Assembly (NCBI RefSeq): GCF_047219225.1
Contig: NZ_CP178208.1
Coordinates: 124,001 to 188,000 of the forward strand
DNA from: IMCC45349 sp047219225
GTDB lineage: Bacteria > Bacteroidota > Bacteroidia > Flavobacteriales > Flavobacteriaceae
Direction of reading: 5' to 3'
DNA length: 64,000 nucleotides
Shown piece by piece: positions 8,936 to 18,556 of the stretch (position 1 is its first letter; each line of letters opens with the position of its first letter). The position numbers and the translations under genes are program-made. The notes beneath the pieces are model-generated. The model was not told where the DNA came from. It saw nothing but the letters and a program-made list of their open reading frames with translations, and made no database searches.

Positions 8936-8965
8936 AAAGGAGCTCAAATATGAGCTCCTTTCTTA
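8936..8965 (+). terminator. intrinsic terminator after pckA
   Basis: Perfect 10-base stem AAAGGAGCTC / GAGCTCCTTT around AAATAT, followed by TCTTATTT, 20 bases past the pckA stop codon. Confidence 0.88.
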
Positions 8966-8980
8966 TTTAACAACAACTAC

Positions 8981-9664
8981 ATGAAATATTTCTTTTTATT
9001 ATTTTTTGTATTAGCTACTCCATTTTACACAATTGCTCAAGACACAGGAGAAAAACGTCTAGGTTCTTGGGTTGATATCAATTCTATAAATAAGATTACA
9101 AATAAAATCAATGTTAATGGTTCTTTTACTAGTTGGAATTATGAACTAACAAAGAATCAGCATTTGTCATTAGGTCTTATTGGTGTGTATTATAAGTTGA
9201 ATAAAAACACATCTGTAGGATTATTAATTGGTAGAGCTAGTATAGATTCAAATTATGAAAGCGGAAATAACATAACTACAGAAAATAGGATTGCTGAACA
9301 ATTAAGTGTTAGTCATGGTTCTAACAAAGTAAAATGGAATCACAGATTTAGATTAGAACATCGATTTTTCAATTACAAGAATGCAGATGATAAACTCGTT
9401 CACAGAATCAGGTATCGTTTTAAAGGAAAAGTTCCTATTAGTAAAGTGAATTATTTTACTATTTATGATGAAATTCATTTTAATTTAAACGAATTCGATT
9501 TCAATCAGAATAGGATTTATGGAGGCATTGGTACTAAACTGAATAAAAACTTAAGTTTTGATATTGGTTATGTAAGACATTCTTTTAAAACAAAAAGTTT
9601 CCACAGGTTAGCATTTCAATTAAATATCAGCTTAGACTTCAGAAAACCAAAACTTACGCCTTAG
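8981..9664 (+). CDS. DUF2490 family outer-membrane-type beta protein
   Basis: 227 residues with a signal peptide ending TIAQ at about residue 19. The rest is rich in alternating beta strands with the features of DUF2490: LGSWVDINS at the start, a central RFRLEHRFF, RIRYRFKGKVPIS, and an ending NISLDFRKP with few charges between aromatics. The family is predicted to form a small outer-membrane barrel; its role is unknown. The 3' end overlaps the converging cystathionine-family gene by 11 bases. Confidence 0.82.
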   Translation: MKYFFLLFFVLATPFYTIAQDTGEKRLGSWVDINSINKITNKINVNGSFTSWNYELTKNQHLSLGLIGVYYKLNKNTSVGLLIGRASIDSNYESGNNITTENRIAEQLSVSHGSNKVKWNHRFRLEHRFFNYKNADDKLVHRIRYRFKGKVPISKVNYFTIYDEIHFNLNEFDFNQNRIYGGIGTKLNKNLSFDIGYVRHSFKTKSFHRLAFQLNISLDFRKPKLTP

Positions 9665-10808
9665 CATTTTGTAATGCCTGTTCAATATCTGCTATAATAT
9701 CTTTTTTAGATTCAATACCAACTGAAAATCTTATAAGGCTATTACTAATTCCTTGAGCTAATCTATCATCTTCACTAAGCAAAGCATGAGAAGTTTCTGA
9801 AGGTAACAACATTGTACTTTCTATTCCTGCTAAACTCATAGATGGTTTTATAAGCTTCAACGATTTTAAAAACTGTGATACATCTACACTTTTTTTAAGC
9901 TCAAAAGACATCATAGCTCCAAAGCCACGCATTTGTTGTTTTGCTAATTGGTGACTTTCATGCGACTTTAAACCTGGATAATAGACTTTTTTCACAACGT
10001 CATGTTTATCCAAATACTTAGCCATTTTCATTGCATTTTTTTGTTGTGCTTTAAACCTTATACCTAAAGTTTTCATACTCCTTTCCAGCATCCAAACCGT
10101 AAAATCACTCAAACTACCACCTACATCTTTTGATAAATTCCAAATTGTATCCATATGCTCTTGACTAGATGCAACAGCACCTGCACAAATATCACTATGA
10201 CCACTAAAATATTTTGTTGCACTATGAATAACAATATCTATACCCAAATCTATTGGGTTTTGTATTATAGGAGATGCAAATGTATTATCTATAACAGAAA
10301 TAATATTATGAGCCTTAGCCAACTTAGAAATGGCGAATATATTTACTAGTTTAAGTAATGGATTAGAAGGTGTTTCTATATAAATAAGCTTCGTATTTTC
10401 TTGAATAGCATTTTCAAATGAAGTTGCTGATAAGTCTTTAGTAAACGTATACTCAATATTATAATCTTTGAAATGAGAAACTATAAAATTACGTGTGCCT
10501 CCATAAATATCGTTTTGCACAACTATATGGTCTCCAGACTTTAAAAAAGCCAATAGTGTAGAACTAATAGCTGCCATTCCTGAACCAAAAATCATAGCAG
10601 CTTCAGCATGTTCTAATGCGGCTACTTTTTTAGACAAGTGTTCTTGATTTGGAGTGTTAAAGTATCGTGGATAGCGTTTCACATCAACATCCATAAATTC
10701 ATAAGACGAAGACAAATAAATTGGTGAGACAGCTCCTTTAAACTGCTCATCAGCAATATCACCAACATGTGTACAAATAGTATTTAATCCTAACTTATCA
10801 TTAGCCAT
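9654..10808 (-). CDS. cystathionine gamma-synthase/beta-lyase family PLP enzyme
   Basis: 384 residues, the usual length of the Cys/Met metabolism PLP family. The PLP lysine is in HSATKYFSGHSD near residue 195; other family marks are YPRYFNTPNQEHL near the start, FGSGMAAIS, and IETPSNPLL. Members make or cleave cystathionine or act as methionine gamma-lyases, and sequence alone does not settle which. A 49-residue gene lies 11 bases upstream on the same strand. Confidence 0.88.
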   Translation of the reverse strand: MANDKLGLNTICTHVGDIADEQFKGAVSPIYLSSSYEFMDVDVKRYPRYFNTPNQEHLSKKVAALEHAEAAMIFGSGMAAISSTLLAFLKSGDHIVVQNDIYGGTRNFIVSHFKDYNIEYTFTKDLSATSFENAIQENTKLIYIETPSNPLLKLVNIFAISKLAKAHNIISVIDNTFASPIIQNPIDLGIDIVIHSATKYFSGHSDICAGAVASSQEHMDTIWNLSKDVGGSLSDFTVWMLERSMKTLGIRFKAQQKNAMKMAKYLDKHDVVKKVYYPGLKSHESHQLAKQQMRGFGAMMSFELKKSVDVSQFLKSLKLIKPSMSLAGIESTMLLPSETSHALLSEDDRLAQGISNSLIRFSVGIESKKDIIADIEQALQNAKA

Positions 10809-10819
10809 AGTATGAATAT

Positions 10820-10969
10820 TTATTTTGAAGCATTAGCTTTTTGAACAATAGCTTTTAAGCGCTCTTTTCTTAATTCTTTCTCCTTTTTTAGCTTATTTTT
10901 CTTTCTAGCTAAAAGCTTATTGTGCTTAGATTTATTTTTAGTATTCTTTTCTCTTCCCTGCTTAGCCAT
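10820..10969 (-). CDS. small highly basic protein, 49 residues
   Basis: A short frame starting MAKQGREKNTKNKSKHNK and ending AIVQKANASK. About 40 percent of residues are Lys or Arg and the middle (LLARKKNKLKKEKELRKERL) would form a basic helix. It starts with ATG, ends with TAA and is followed after 11 bases by the cystathionine-family gene on the same strand. The composition suggests nucleic-acid or ribosome binding, but no family is recognised. The coding call rests on the biased composition and position. Confidence 0.65.
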   Translation of the reverse strand: MAKQGREKNTKNKSKHNKLLARKKNKLKKEKELRKERLKAIVQKANASK

Positions 10970-11066
10970 TGTTTACTTTCATCTATTCACTAAAAGTAAC
11001 GCTAATTTTTTATTTTATAAATGTCAACCACAAAATTCTTTCCATATATTCGCAAAAAAATTAAAG

Positions 11067-11723
11067 ATGCTAAAAGCAGTTTTATTTGATATGGATGGTG
11101 TAATTGTTGATACAGAGCCATTACATCATAAGGCCTATCATGGAATGTTTAAAGAAGTAAACATTGATGTTTCTGATACACTTTACAATAGTTTTACAGG
11201 AAAAACAACATTGGAAGTTTGCGAAACTTTATGCAGTCATTTTAAATTATTAAAACATCCAACCGAGCTTATTAAAATAAAACGACGCATTTTTAAAAAG
11301 TTATTTTTTAACGATCCAGATTTAAAACTGATTGATGGCGTTGAAGACTTAATAAAAGACTATTATAATAATGGCATTACTTTAGTATTAGCCTCATCAG
11401 CATCAATGCTAACCATAAATAATGTTTTTGAACGCTTTAATCTTAATCAATATTTTGTAGCAAAATTAAGTGGCGCAGATTTAGCTGCTTCTAAACCGCA
11501 TCCTGAAATATTTATTAATGCTGCAAAAGCGTCTGGTTTTAATCCAAATGAATGTATCGTTATTGAAGATTCTACCAATGGTATAAAAGCTGCCAATGCT
11601 GCTCATATTTTTTGTGTAGGCTTTAAAAGTCCACACTCAAAAAATCAAGACTACAGTACTGCAGATATAGTAATTAAAAGCTTTAGTGAAATTAATTATG
11701 AGAAAGCTAAACAACTAGTTTAA
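11067..11723 (+). CDS. HAD-superfamily phosphatase, beta-phosphoglucomutase-like
   Basis: 218 residues starting MLKAVLFDMDGVIVDTEPLH, with the HAD nucleophile and acid in DMDGV, motif II Ser in ASSAS near residue 110, motif III Lys in SKPHPEIF and motif IV IEDSTNG. The cap subdomain and EPLHHKAY are like beta-phosphoglucomutase and 2-deoxyglucose-6-phosphatase types; the substrate is a sugar phosphate but unknown. An upstream in-frame start at 10920 is rejected because it would read through the 49-residue gene on the other strand and precede the conserved start. Confidence 0.85.
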   Translation: MLKAVLFDMDGVIVDTEPLHHKAYHGMFKEVNIDVSDTLYNSFTGKTTLEVCETLCSHFKLLKHPTELIKIKRRIFKKLFFNDPDLKLIDGVEDLIKDYYNNGITLVLASSASMLTINNVFERFNLNQYFVAKLSGADLAASKPHPEIFINAAKASGFNPNECIVIEDSTNGIKAANAAHIFCVGFKSPHSKNQDYSTADIVIKSFSEINYEKAKQLV

Positions 11724-11727
11724 AGCT

Positions 11728-14700
11728 TTACTTTCTATAATACTTAGCATAATTTCTATAAGCAAAAACAGCTAATAATGCTATTATTGCTAATACTATA
11801 CCTATTATTTTAACACTGTCAATTTGTTGTCCAGATTGGTAAGAATGTAATCCTGCTAAATAAAAGTTTACTCCAAAATACGTAAACACTATACTTCCAA
11901 AAGCTAAAATAGCTGCTAAATTAAATCCAAATCGTCCTCTTAATCCAGGTACTAAACGCATGTGTACTACAAAGGCATAAATCATTATACTAATTAAAGC
12001 CCACGTTTCTTTAGGGTCCCAACCCCAATAACGTCCCCAACTTTCATTTGCCCACATACCTCCTAAAAAGTTTCCTATTGTTAACATTGCTAGTCCAACA
12101 GTTAAAGCCATTTCATTAACAACAGTTAACTCTTGGATGTTAAGTCCCATTTTCTTTTTGTTCTTATCGTTAGTAAGAATCATTAATAATAAACTAACAA
12201 CTCCTAACACTAAACCTAGAGCAAAAGGACCATAACTACCAACAATAATAGCTACGTGAATCATTAACCAATAACTATTTAAAACAGGCTGTAAGTTACC
12301 TATTGAAGGATCCATCCAGTTCCAATGCGCAATCATTAAAATCATTGAAGTTACAAAAGCTGTTGCAGCAAATGTAAGGTCACTTTTCTTACCAAAAATG
12401 ATACCAAATAACATAGTTGCCCAAGCTACATATATCATAGATTCGTAAGCATCACTCCAAGGTGCATGACCAGAGATATACCATCTTGCTATCAAACCAG
12501 CTGTGTGTAAAACAAATAAAAATATTACTATATACTTAAAGACTTTAACAGCATTATTAACGCCCTTGCTTCTATCCTTAAAAATTTGCATTATCAACAA
12601 TACAAACATTAAAGTTCCAGCATACATATACCAACTAAATAAGCTTTTAAAGATATCGTATTTATTATATAGAATTTCTGTATTAATCTTATCATCACTA
12701 AGCATTACATCTCCACCATATTTTTGCTGAGTTTTCTTAATGGCATCAATTAACTTACTACTACTTTCAAAATTTGAAGTGGCTTTATCGTTTTGTAAAG
12801 TTGCTAAATAGGCTCTAAATCCAGTATTTATAAAGTTAGTATATAAAGTATCCTTTATTTGATAATTACCTTCTCTAAGTTCCATTGGAGAAATCCAAGT
12901 ATTATTATCATCTTCTGGTACTGGGAATAACTTTAAAGAGCGTCCTTCTAATGTATTGTACAATAAATTAACACGTTGGTCAGCTTCCTTAAATTCTTTT
13001 TGAATAGCTGTTGGCACTTGTGCCTTATATGCTTCTTCAAGATAAGGCCCTAACTTATAATTTAATCTGTCGTCAAAAAAATCAATTAAAGCAGCATACT
13101 CCTTTGATTTATCTACACCAATTAAATTTCTAATGGTATCTGCCTTTCTTGTTTTTAAATAAATAATTGGTACGTTATACCATAACTGAGGGCTCTCTTG
13201 CATTGATAAAAATGCTTGGTTAGCGTCCAAATCTTCGTATGTATCACTTTTACTCAACTTACGCAATAACTCAGATGCATAAGTATTTACTGGTTTCATA
13301 CGTCCATCAAAATCCTGAATTACTAAACGTCCTAATTTATCTGCTTCTGCTTTAGGAGCTACATTAGCTAAAATTACAGAATCCATTTGCTCTTTAGTTG
13401 GAATTTCGCTGTGGTTATGTCCATCATCAGCCGAATGTCCTACTTGCGCATTGGTAGTTAACATAAATCCTAAAAGAAATATAGAGACTAACTTTGCTTT
13501 CTTATCCCTAATTTTTCTAAACTGTTTACGTAAATCATCAAAACGAGTATGTTTTGCAAAAATGATTGCTAATAAACCAAAGTATAATAGGAAATAACCT
13601 AAATACGTTAGATTGGTTCCCCAAAAGTCATGATTTACAGATAGTATTGTTCCTTTCTCGTCGGGATCAAAAGACGATTGAAAGAAACGATAACCTCTAT
13701 GATTTAATATGTTATTCATATAAATATGAAAATCGAAATCGCCTTCTTCTTTATCTAAAACAGTTACTTTACTTTCAAAAGCAGAGTAACTATTTTCTGT
13801 TCCTGGATAACGAGCAGCAATAAAATCGTTAAGCTTAATACTAAAAGGTAATTCAATAACTTTAGAACCATATCTAAAAGCGAAATCTAAGCCTCCTACT
13901 TCAATTTGTTTAAAAGCGTTATTAGACCCTTGTCCTCCTAGTAATCTTACAGTTTTAGTTTCCCCATTTGTAGTTACTTTTAATGCAATACCATCTTCAT
14001 CTCCTCTCAATAAATCTGATTTCTTAACAATATCAAACTTACCTTTAATAACTGGTTTAGGAAACACCAAAGCTTGATTTCCAATAATATATCTAGACCT
14101 TAAAATTAAAGGCTGAATACTATCTTTAACCAAAGCACCTTGCGCTCCAGTTGCCATAGTCATATATTGTCCTTGATATGGCGATTGGATAGTTAGTGTA
14201 CTATCTGTATGTGTAATATTTACAGCGCCTTCAGTGTATTTATTTAATGCATATAAAACATTATGAATGCTACTTACTTGACCAGATTTAAGAAAATGAT
14301 TATGTGGAGCTCCAGCACCTGCTTCAACAATCTTTAAATAATGTTCGCCATTTTCATCTGGCACAATATCTTCTTCAGCTCCAGAAATAAAATCGACCAA
14401 TTCAATAGATACTGGTTGCTTATTATAATCGGTATTAATTGTTAATTCATTATCTAATCGCGGAGAAAAATCTACTTCACTATTTAACACACGACGTTGT
14501 ACTTCTCCATTAACTTCATAATCACCATCAATATATGTAGTGATATATGTTTTTTGAGATAGGAATGTATTTTCGGTAGCACCTTCTCTAATAGCCATCA
14601 TACCTTCGTAACTAATATACCTTGTTACAAATGCACCTAAAAGAATGAATATAAATGATAAGTGTAGAATTAAGGTTGCCCATTTTTCTTTTCTTAGCAG

Positions 14701-14919
14701 TCTATATCTAAATATATTTCCTGCAAAGTTTATTACGAAAAACACCATTATTGCTTCAAACCACCAAGCATTATAAATTAATGTTCTTGAGTAAGGTGTT
14801 GGCGATGTATCTTGACCTGCATCCATGAAAGTTCCCCATCCCATAGCAAAGGCAAAAACAATAAATAAAACAGCCATTAATCTTGTTGAGAAGAGAATAT
14901 TAGATAGTATTTTTAACAT
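11728..14919 (-). CDS. ccsA: fused cytochrome c biogenesis protein CcsBA (ResB-ResC)
   Basis: 1063 residues. The N-terminal half (about 1-480) is ResB/CcsB-like, with membrane helices near 10-110 and 440 around a large periplasmic domain. A second periplasmic stretch (500-750) precedes a ResC/CcsA part with many helices. The heme-binding WWD-type motif appears as ESWGRYWGWDPKETWAL near residue 958-973. The fused protein exports heme and ligates it to apocytochrome c (system II). Such fusions are normal in Bacteroidota. It ends 4 bases before the HAD gene on the opposite strand. Confidence 0.93.
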   Translation of the reverse strand: MLKILSNILFSTRLMAVLFIVFAFAMGWGTFMDAGQDTSPTPYSRTLIYNAWWFEAIMVFFVINFAGNIFRYRLLRKEKWATLILHLSFIFILLGAFVTRYISYEGMMAIREGATENTFLSQKTYITTYIDGDYEVNGEVQRRVLNSEVDFSPRLDNELTINTDYNKQPVSIELVDFISGAEEDIVPDENGEHYLKIVEAGAGAPHNHFLKSGQVSSIHNVLYALNKYTEGAVNITHTDSTLTIQSPYQGQYMTMATGAQGALVKDSIQPLILRSRYIIGNQALVFPKPVIKGKFDIVKKSDLLRGDEDGIALKVTTNGETKTVRLLGGQGSNNAFKQIEVGGLDFAFRYGSKVIELPFSIKLNDFIAARYPGTENSYSAFESKVTVLDKEEGDFDFHIYMNNILNHRGYRFFQSSFDPDEKGTILSVNHDFWGTNLTYLGYFLLYFGLLAIIFAKHTRFDDLRKQFRKIRDKKAKLVSIFLLGFMLTTNAQVGHSADDGHNHSEIPTKEQMDSVILANVAPKAEADKLGRLVIQDFDGRMKPVNTYASELLRKLSKSDTYEDLDANQAFLSMQESPQLWYNVPIIYLKTRKADTIRNLIGVDKSKEYAALIDFFDDRLNYKLGPYLEEAYKAQVPTAIQKEFKEADQRVNLLYNTLEGRSLKLFPVPEDDNNTWISPMELREGNYQIKDTLYTNFINTGFRAYLATLQNDKATSNFESSSKLIDAIKKTQQKYGGDVMLSDDKINTEILYNKYDIFKSLFSWYMYAGTLMFVLLIMQIFKDRSKGVNNAVKVFKYIVIFLFVLHTAGLIARWYISGHAPWSDAYESMIYVAWATMLFGIIFGKKSDLTFAATAFVTSMILMIAHWNWMDPSIGNLQPVLNSYWLMIHVAIIVGSYGPFALGLVLGVVSLLLMILTNDKNKKKMGLNIQELTVVNEMALTVGLAMLTIGNFLGGMWANESWGRYWGWDPKETWALISIMIYAFVVHMRLVPGLRGRFGFNLAAILAFGSIVFTYFGVNFYLAGLHSYQSGQQIDSVKIIGIVLAIIALLAVFAYRNYAKYYRK

Positions 14920-14947
14920 AGTAAAGTAGCGTGTGTTTAAACTCGTG

Positions 14948-14955
14948 CAAAGGTA
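14948..14955 (-). promoter_or_regulatory. -7 element of ccsA (TACCTTTG)
   Basis: On the minus strand TACCTTTG matches TAnnTTTG and lies 28 bases before the ATG. No TTG stands at the usual distance. Confidence 0.45.
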
Positions 14956-15004
14956 GTTAATTTTGTATTAAGCAGCTTTTATAAATTAATGATTTAACAC
15001 TCCT

Positions 15005-15400
15005 TTATTTAGCTATATTTTGTCTTGCTTCAAAAATTTTGAGATATAAAAAAGTTCCCATTTTTCTTGCTCTGCGTTTAGCATTTTCTGCAAAATCTCC
15101 TTCAAAAAGCTCATCAATGGTTTGGTGCCATAAATTTAACCATATACCAAAATGAAACTCTGAAATTGCATTTTCATGCTCATCATCTGCCTTTACATGT
15201 GCTTTTAATGGGTCGCCATAATATTTGGTTTTTAAAAACAAACTAGATTCCCAAAAAGTGGTTAGTCTATCTAAATGTTCATCCCAATCATCTATCTTAT
15301 CAAAAAAAGGTCCTAAAGTATCGTCCTTTCTAACTTTATCGTAAAAAGATGACACTAATTTAAAGACATCATCTCTTGTTTTTAAATCGTTTTTTTTCAT
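15005..15400 (-). CDS. group III truncated hemoglobin
   Basis: 131 residues with the short 2-over-2 globin layout. FFDKIDDWDEHLDRLTTFWES contains the B-E region and distal residues, HAVKADDEHENAISEFHFG-like sequence (HVKADDEH...) holds the proximal His region, and a C-terminal helix follows. Group III truncated hemoglobins are thought to handle oxygen or NO; the physiological partner is not known. It is transcribed alone, with a TATCTTTG -7 element directly upstream, and is divergent from the DUF2520 operon. Confidence 0.85.
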   Translation of the reverse strand: MKKNDLKTRDDVFKLVSSFYDKVRKDDTLGPFFDKIDDWDEHLDRLTTFWESSLFLKTKYYGDPLKAHVKADDEHENAISEFHFGIWLNLWHQTIDELFEGDFAENAKRRARKMGTFLYLKIFEARQNIAK

Positions 15401-15406
15401 TGTTTA

Positions 15407-15414
15407 CAAAGATA
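15407..15414 (-). promoter_or_regulatory. -7 element of the truncated hemoglobin gene (TATCTTTG)
   Basis: TATCTTTG on the minus strand ends 6 bases before the start codon, which would give a nearly leaderless message. No TTG at the usual distance. Confidence 0.35.
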
Positions 15415-15460
15415 GTGCAATTGGTTTTTAAAAGAGCTATGACTTACCTATTTTAGCATT

Positions 15461-16219
15461 ATGATTACAGTAACTCTTTTAGGCGCAGGAAATGTAGCAA
15501 CTCACTTTTACAATGCTTTTGTAAAAAGCCAAAACGTTTCTGTTAACCAATGGTATAATAGAAATTTAGAAAAAATAAGTTCTTATGAAAATGAGGTAGC
15601 TATTTGTGATGACATCTCTAAACTTACTGAATCTGACATTTACATTCTAGCTGTTAGTGACGATGCCGTTGCAGACGTATCTACTCAACTACCTTTTACA
15701 GATAGGTTGGTTGTTCATACATCAGGAAGTGTTAACGTTCATGACTTAGATAAAAAAAACAGGCGAGGTGTATTTTATCCGCTACAAACATTTTCAAAAA
15801 ATGTAGAGTTAGATTTTAAAAATGTACCATTATGTCTGGAAGCTTTAAACAAAAAAGATATGCCCTTTTTAAAAGAATTGGCAGATACGTTAGGAAGCCC
15901 TAGATATAAAATAAACACCGAACAAAGGCAAACACTACACTTAACAGCAGTGTTTGTAAACAATTTTGTAAATCAACTTTATAGAATTGGTCATGAAATA
16001 AGTGATATAAAGAGTATTGATTTTGATATTTTAAAACCACTTATCTTAGAAACGGCAAATAAAGTTCAAACAGTGTCTCCTTATTTAGCTCAAACAGGAC
16101 CAGCCAAAAGAAACGATAAAAAGACAATAAGAAGACATTTAAAACTGTTAGAAAAAAAAGAGCATAAAGAGATTTATGAATTACTTACAAAATCTATAAA
16201 ACACACACATGGAAGATAA
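15461..16219 (+). CDS. Rossmann-like DUF2520 protein
   Basis: 252 residues. The N-terminus has a dinucleotide-binding motif (VTLLGAGNVATHF) and a Rossmann fold (about 1-130); the C-terminal DUF2520 part is helical (HLTAVFVNNFVNQLY, GPAKRNDKKTIRRHL). The family looks like NADP-dependent oxidoreductases related to ketopantoate reductase or F420-dependent enzymes, but no reaction is established. It is the first gene of an operon running to 19074 and overlaps the next gene by 11 bases. Confidence 0.85.
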   Translation: MITVTLLGAGNVATHFYNAFVKSQNVSVNQWYNRNLEKISSYENEVAICDDISKLTESDIYILAVSDDAVADVSTQLPFTDRLVVHTSGSVNVHDLDKKNRRGVFYPLQTFSKNVELDFKNVPLCLEALNKKDMPFLKELADTLGSPRYKINTEQRQTLHLTAVFVNNFVNQLYRIGHEISDIKSIDFDILKPLILETANKVQTVSPYLAQTGPAKRNDKKTIRRHLKLLEKKEHKEIYELLTKSIKHTHGR

Positions 16220-16739
16220 AAACTACAAGCAATACCTTAACGATATCACAACATTTATTTTTGATGTTGATGGTGTACTAACTGACGGAACTGTAACTGT
16301 TACTACTTCTGGAGAAATGCTTAGAACCATGAATATAAAAGATGGTTATGCGCTAAAAACTGCTGTTGATAAAGGTTATAATGTTTGTATTATTTCTGGA
16401 GGAAGTAATGAAGGAGTTAGATTGCGTTTACAAGGACTAGGAATTAAAGATATTTATTTAGGAGCTCACAATAAAATTGAACAACTAAACGATTATTTTA
16501 CAGCACATAACATAAAAAGTGATCAAACATTATACATGGGCGACGATATTCCAGATTTACCTGTAATGAAGCTAGTTGCTTTACCATGTTGTCCTCAAGA
16601 TGCTGTCCCAGAAATTAAAAATGTATCTAAATATATTTCGCATAGAGATGGTGGAAAAGGTGCTGTAAGAGATGTTATTGAACAAGTACTAAAAGTTCAA
16701 GGCAACTGGAATAACAATTTTAACGCTAAATACGATTAG
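16209..16739 (+). CDS. KdsC-like HAD phosphatase (3-deoxy-manno-octulosonate 8-phosphate phosphatase type)
   Basis: 176 residues without a cap domain, as in tetrameric KdsC. Motifs: IFDVDGVLTDG near residue 18, SGG near residue 60, K in the NKIEQL region and MGDDIPDLPVM near residue 110. The reaction would release phosphate from KDO-8-phosphate in lipopolysaccharide core synthesis. It overlaps the DUF2520 gene by 11 bases and is followed at once by the next gene. Related nucleotide-sugar HAD phosphatases are the alternative. Confidence 0.85.
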   Translation: MEDKNYKQYLNDITTFIFDVDGVLTDGTVTVTTSGEMLRTMNIKDGYALKTAVDKGYNVCIISGGSNEGVRLRLQGLGIKDIYLGAHNKIEQLNDYFTAHNIKSDQTLYMGDDIPDLPVMKLVALPCCPQDAVPEIKNVSKYISHRDGGKGAVRDVIEQVLKVQGNWNNNFNAKYD

Positions 16740-17054
16740 TTGAAAAGACCTAGTAGAAGAATAAGTAATGGATTTGGTTATATTGGATTTGGCAATGTAA
16801 GTACTGTTTTTAACCAAAGTACAAGAAAAGCTTTTACTGAAATTAAAGAGCGTTTAGATAGTGAAGCACACTCAAAACATAAAGTACATTTTTTACACAA
16901 GCAACTTTCTAAAACAGAAAAAGAAAACATAAAAAACACGATAAGAAAAGCTGAACGAAAGCGTTTTTACCAAACTTTAAGCATAACTGTTATTATTGGG
17001 TTATTTATAGCTTTTGGTATTGCTAATCTTATTGAAAACATAATGAACAACTAA
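16740..17054 (+). CDS. small protein with one C-terminal membrane helix
   Basis: 104 residues beginning at a TTG directly after the upstream stop codon. The N-terminal 75 residues are basic and soluble (KRPSRRISNGFGYIGFG, then a Lys/Glu-rich helix); residues about 78-100 form one membrane helix. It lies inside the operon, with zero bases between it and both neighbours, so it is certainly translated with them. I recognise no family. Confidence 0.75.
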   Translation: MKRPSRRISNGFGYIGFGNVSTVFNQSTRKAFTEIKERLDSEAHSKHKVHFLHKQLSKTEKENIKNTIRKAERKRFYQTLSITVIIGLFIAFGIANLIENIMNN

Positions 17055-17969
17055 ATGCTTAATTTTTTAAACCTTATTCGTTGGAAAAATTTATTACTAA
17101 TAATTCTAACGCAACTATTAATTAAATATGCACTTTTTGATGCTTTTAATGTTGATACAAGATTAGATGATTTTGGTTTTGCATTATTAGTAATTGCAAC
17201 AGTATGTATTGCAGCTGCAGGAAATATTATTAATGATATTTATGATATTGAAACAGACACAATTAATAAACCAAATAAAGTAATTGTTGGTAAATCAATT
17301 TCAGAACAAATAGCTTTTAACCTCTTTATAATTCTAACAATAGTTGGTGTTGGTGTTGGGTTTATTCTATCTAATATGATTGATAAAAGTAGTTTCTCAG
17401 CTGTTTTTATTATAGTTTCGGCTTTACTCTATGTTTATGCTTCTACTTTAAAACAAACCCTATTAGTAGGTAATATTGTTATTTCATTTTTAGTTGCAAT
17501 GAGCATTCTTATAATTGGAATTTTTGATTTGGTTCCTGTAATTACTCCCGAAAACAAACAAACCCAATTAACCTTTTTTGAAATTTTAAGAGATTACGCT
17601 GTTTTTGCTTTTATGATTAACTTTTTAAGAGAACTTGTAAAAGATGTTGAAGACATTGATGGCGACCATAACGCTGGTATGAAAACACTACCTATAGTTA
17701 TTGGAAGAGAACGAGCTATAAAAGTAATCTTTACTTTATCCTTAATCCCTTTATTTGTAATCACTTATTATATAATTACTTATTTATATAAACAACAATT
17801 AGCTGTTGGATATTTTTTAATCTTTATTATAGCGCCTTTACTATACTTTACTGTTAAAACATTTTCGGCTAACACAAAAAAAGAATTACATCATCTTTCA
17901 TTTATTCTTAAATTAGTAATGTTATTTGGAGTATTATCACTACTACTCTATCCATTTATACTTAAGTAA
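17055..17969 (+). CDS. UbiA-family prenyltransferase (geranylgeranylglycerol-phosphate geranylgeranyltransferase type)
   Basis: 304 residues with about nine membrane helices. The two Asp-rich motifs for prenyl diphosphate and Mg are NDIYDIETD near residue 69 and DVEDIDGD near residue 197. In flavobacteria this family is annotated as geranylgeranylglycerol-phosphate geranylgeranyltransferase. It acts in the inner membrane. The true acceptor in Bacteroidota is not proven, and quinone-ring prenylation cannot be excluded. It overlaps Maf by one base. Confidence 0.82.
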   Translation: MLNFLNLIRWKNLLLIILTQLLIKYALFDAFNVDTRLDDFGFALLVIATVCIAAAGNIINDIYDIETDTINKPNKVIVGKSISEQIAFNLFIILTIVGVGVGFILSNMIDKSSFSAVFIIVSALLYVYASTLKQTLLVGNIVISFLVAMSILIIGIFDLVPVITPENKQTQLTFFEILRDYAVFAFMINFLRELVKDVEDIDGDHNAGMKTLPIVIGRERAIKVIFTLSLIPLFVITYYIITYLYKQQLAVGYFLIFIIAPLLYFTVKTFSANTKKELHHLSFILKLVMLFGVLSLLLYPFILK

Positions 17970-18556
17970 TGCTTAAAGACAAATTAAAAGATTACAATAT
18001 TATTCTTGCTTCTGGTTCTCCTAGACGTCAAGCGTTTTTTAAAACCTTAGATTTAGATTTTGAAATAAAGTTAAAACCTGTAAAAGAAGAATATCCTAAT
18101 CGTTTAAAGCATTTTGAAATCAGTGATTACTTAGCACAGTTAAAATCTTTAGCTTTTGAAAACGAATTAAAACCTAAAGACATATTAATAACCAGTGACA
18201 CCATAGTTTGGCATAACAACAACGCTTTAGGCAAGCCAAAAAACGAGCAAGATGCATTTAACATGATAAAATCTATGAGTGGACAAACTCATGATGTTAT
18301 TACTTCTGTTTGTTTTAAAACAGTCAATTCTCAAAAAACTATAAATGCAGTTACTAAAGTTAGTTTTAAAGAATTCACAGATGATGAAATTTGGTATTAT
18401 ATCAAAAATTTTAAACCACTAGATAAAGCTGGAGCTTATGGTATTCAGGACTGGATTGGGCAAGTAGGTGTTACAAAAATTGAAGGCTCCTATTTTAATG
18501 TTATGGGTTTACCAACACATTTAGTCTATAAAACATTATTAGAGTTTGTATCATGA
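17969..18556 (+). CDS. maf: Maf-like nucleotide pyrophosphatase
   Basis: 195 residues. Maf hallmarks: the N-terminal ASGSPRRQAFF with the SxxR motif, ITSDTIVW with the catalytic Asp near residue 74, GKPKNEQDAFNMI, and GAYGIQDWIG near the end. The family hydrolyses non-canonical or modified nucleoside triphosphates such as dTTP, UTP or m7GTP. It overlaps UbiA by one base and the MscS gene by four (ATGA), so translation is coupled. Confidence 0.92.
   Translation: MLKDKLKDYNIILASGSPRRQAFFKTLDLDFEIKLKPVKEEYPNRLKHFEISDYLAQLKSLAFENELKPKDILITSDTIVWHNNNALGKPKNEQDAFNMIKSMSGQTHDVITSVCFKTVNSQKTINAVTKVSFKEFTDDEIWYYIKNFKPLDKAGAYGIQDWIGQVGVTKIEGSYFNVMGLPTHLVYKTLLEFVS

Noticed and set aside
10920..11066. 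An upstream in-frame extension of the HAD phosphatase.
   Set aside because: It would overlap the basic small gene and its start region; the conserved protein begins at 11067.
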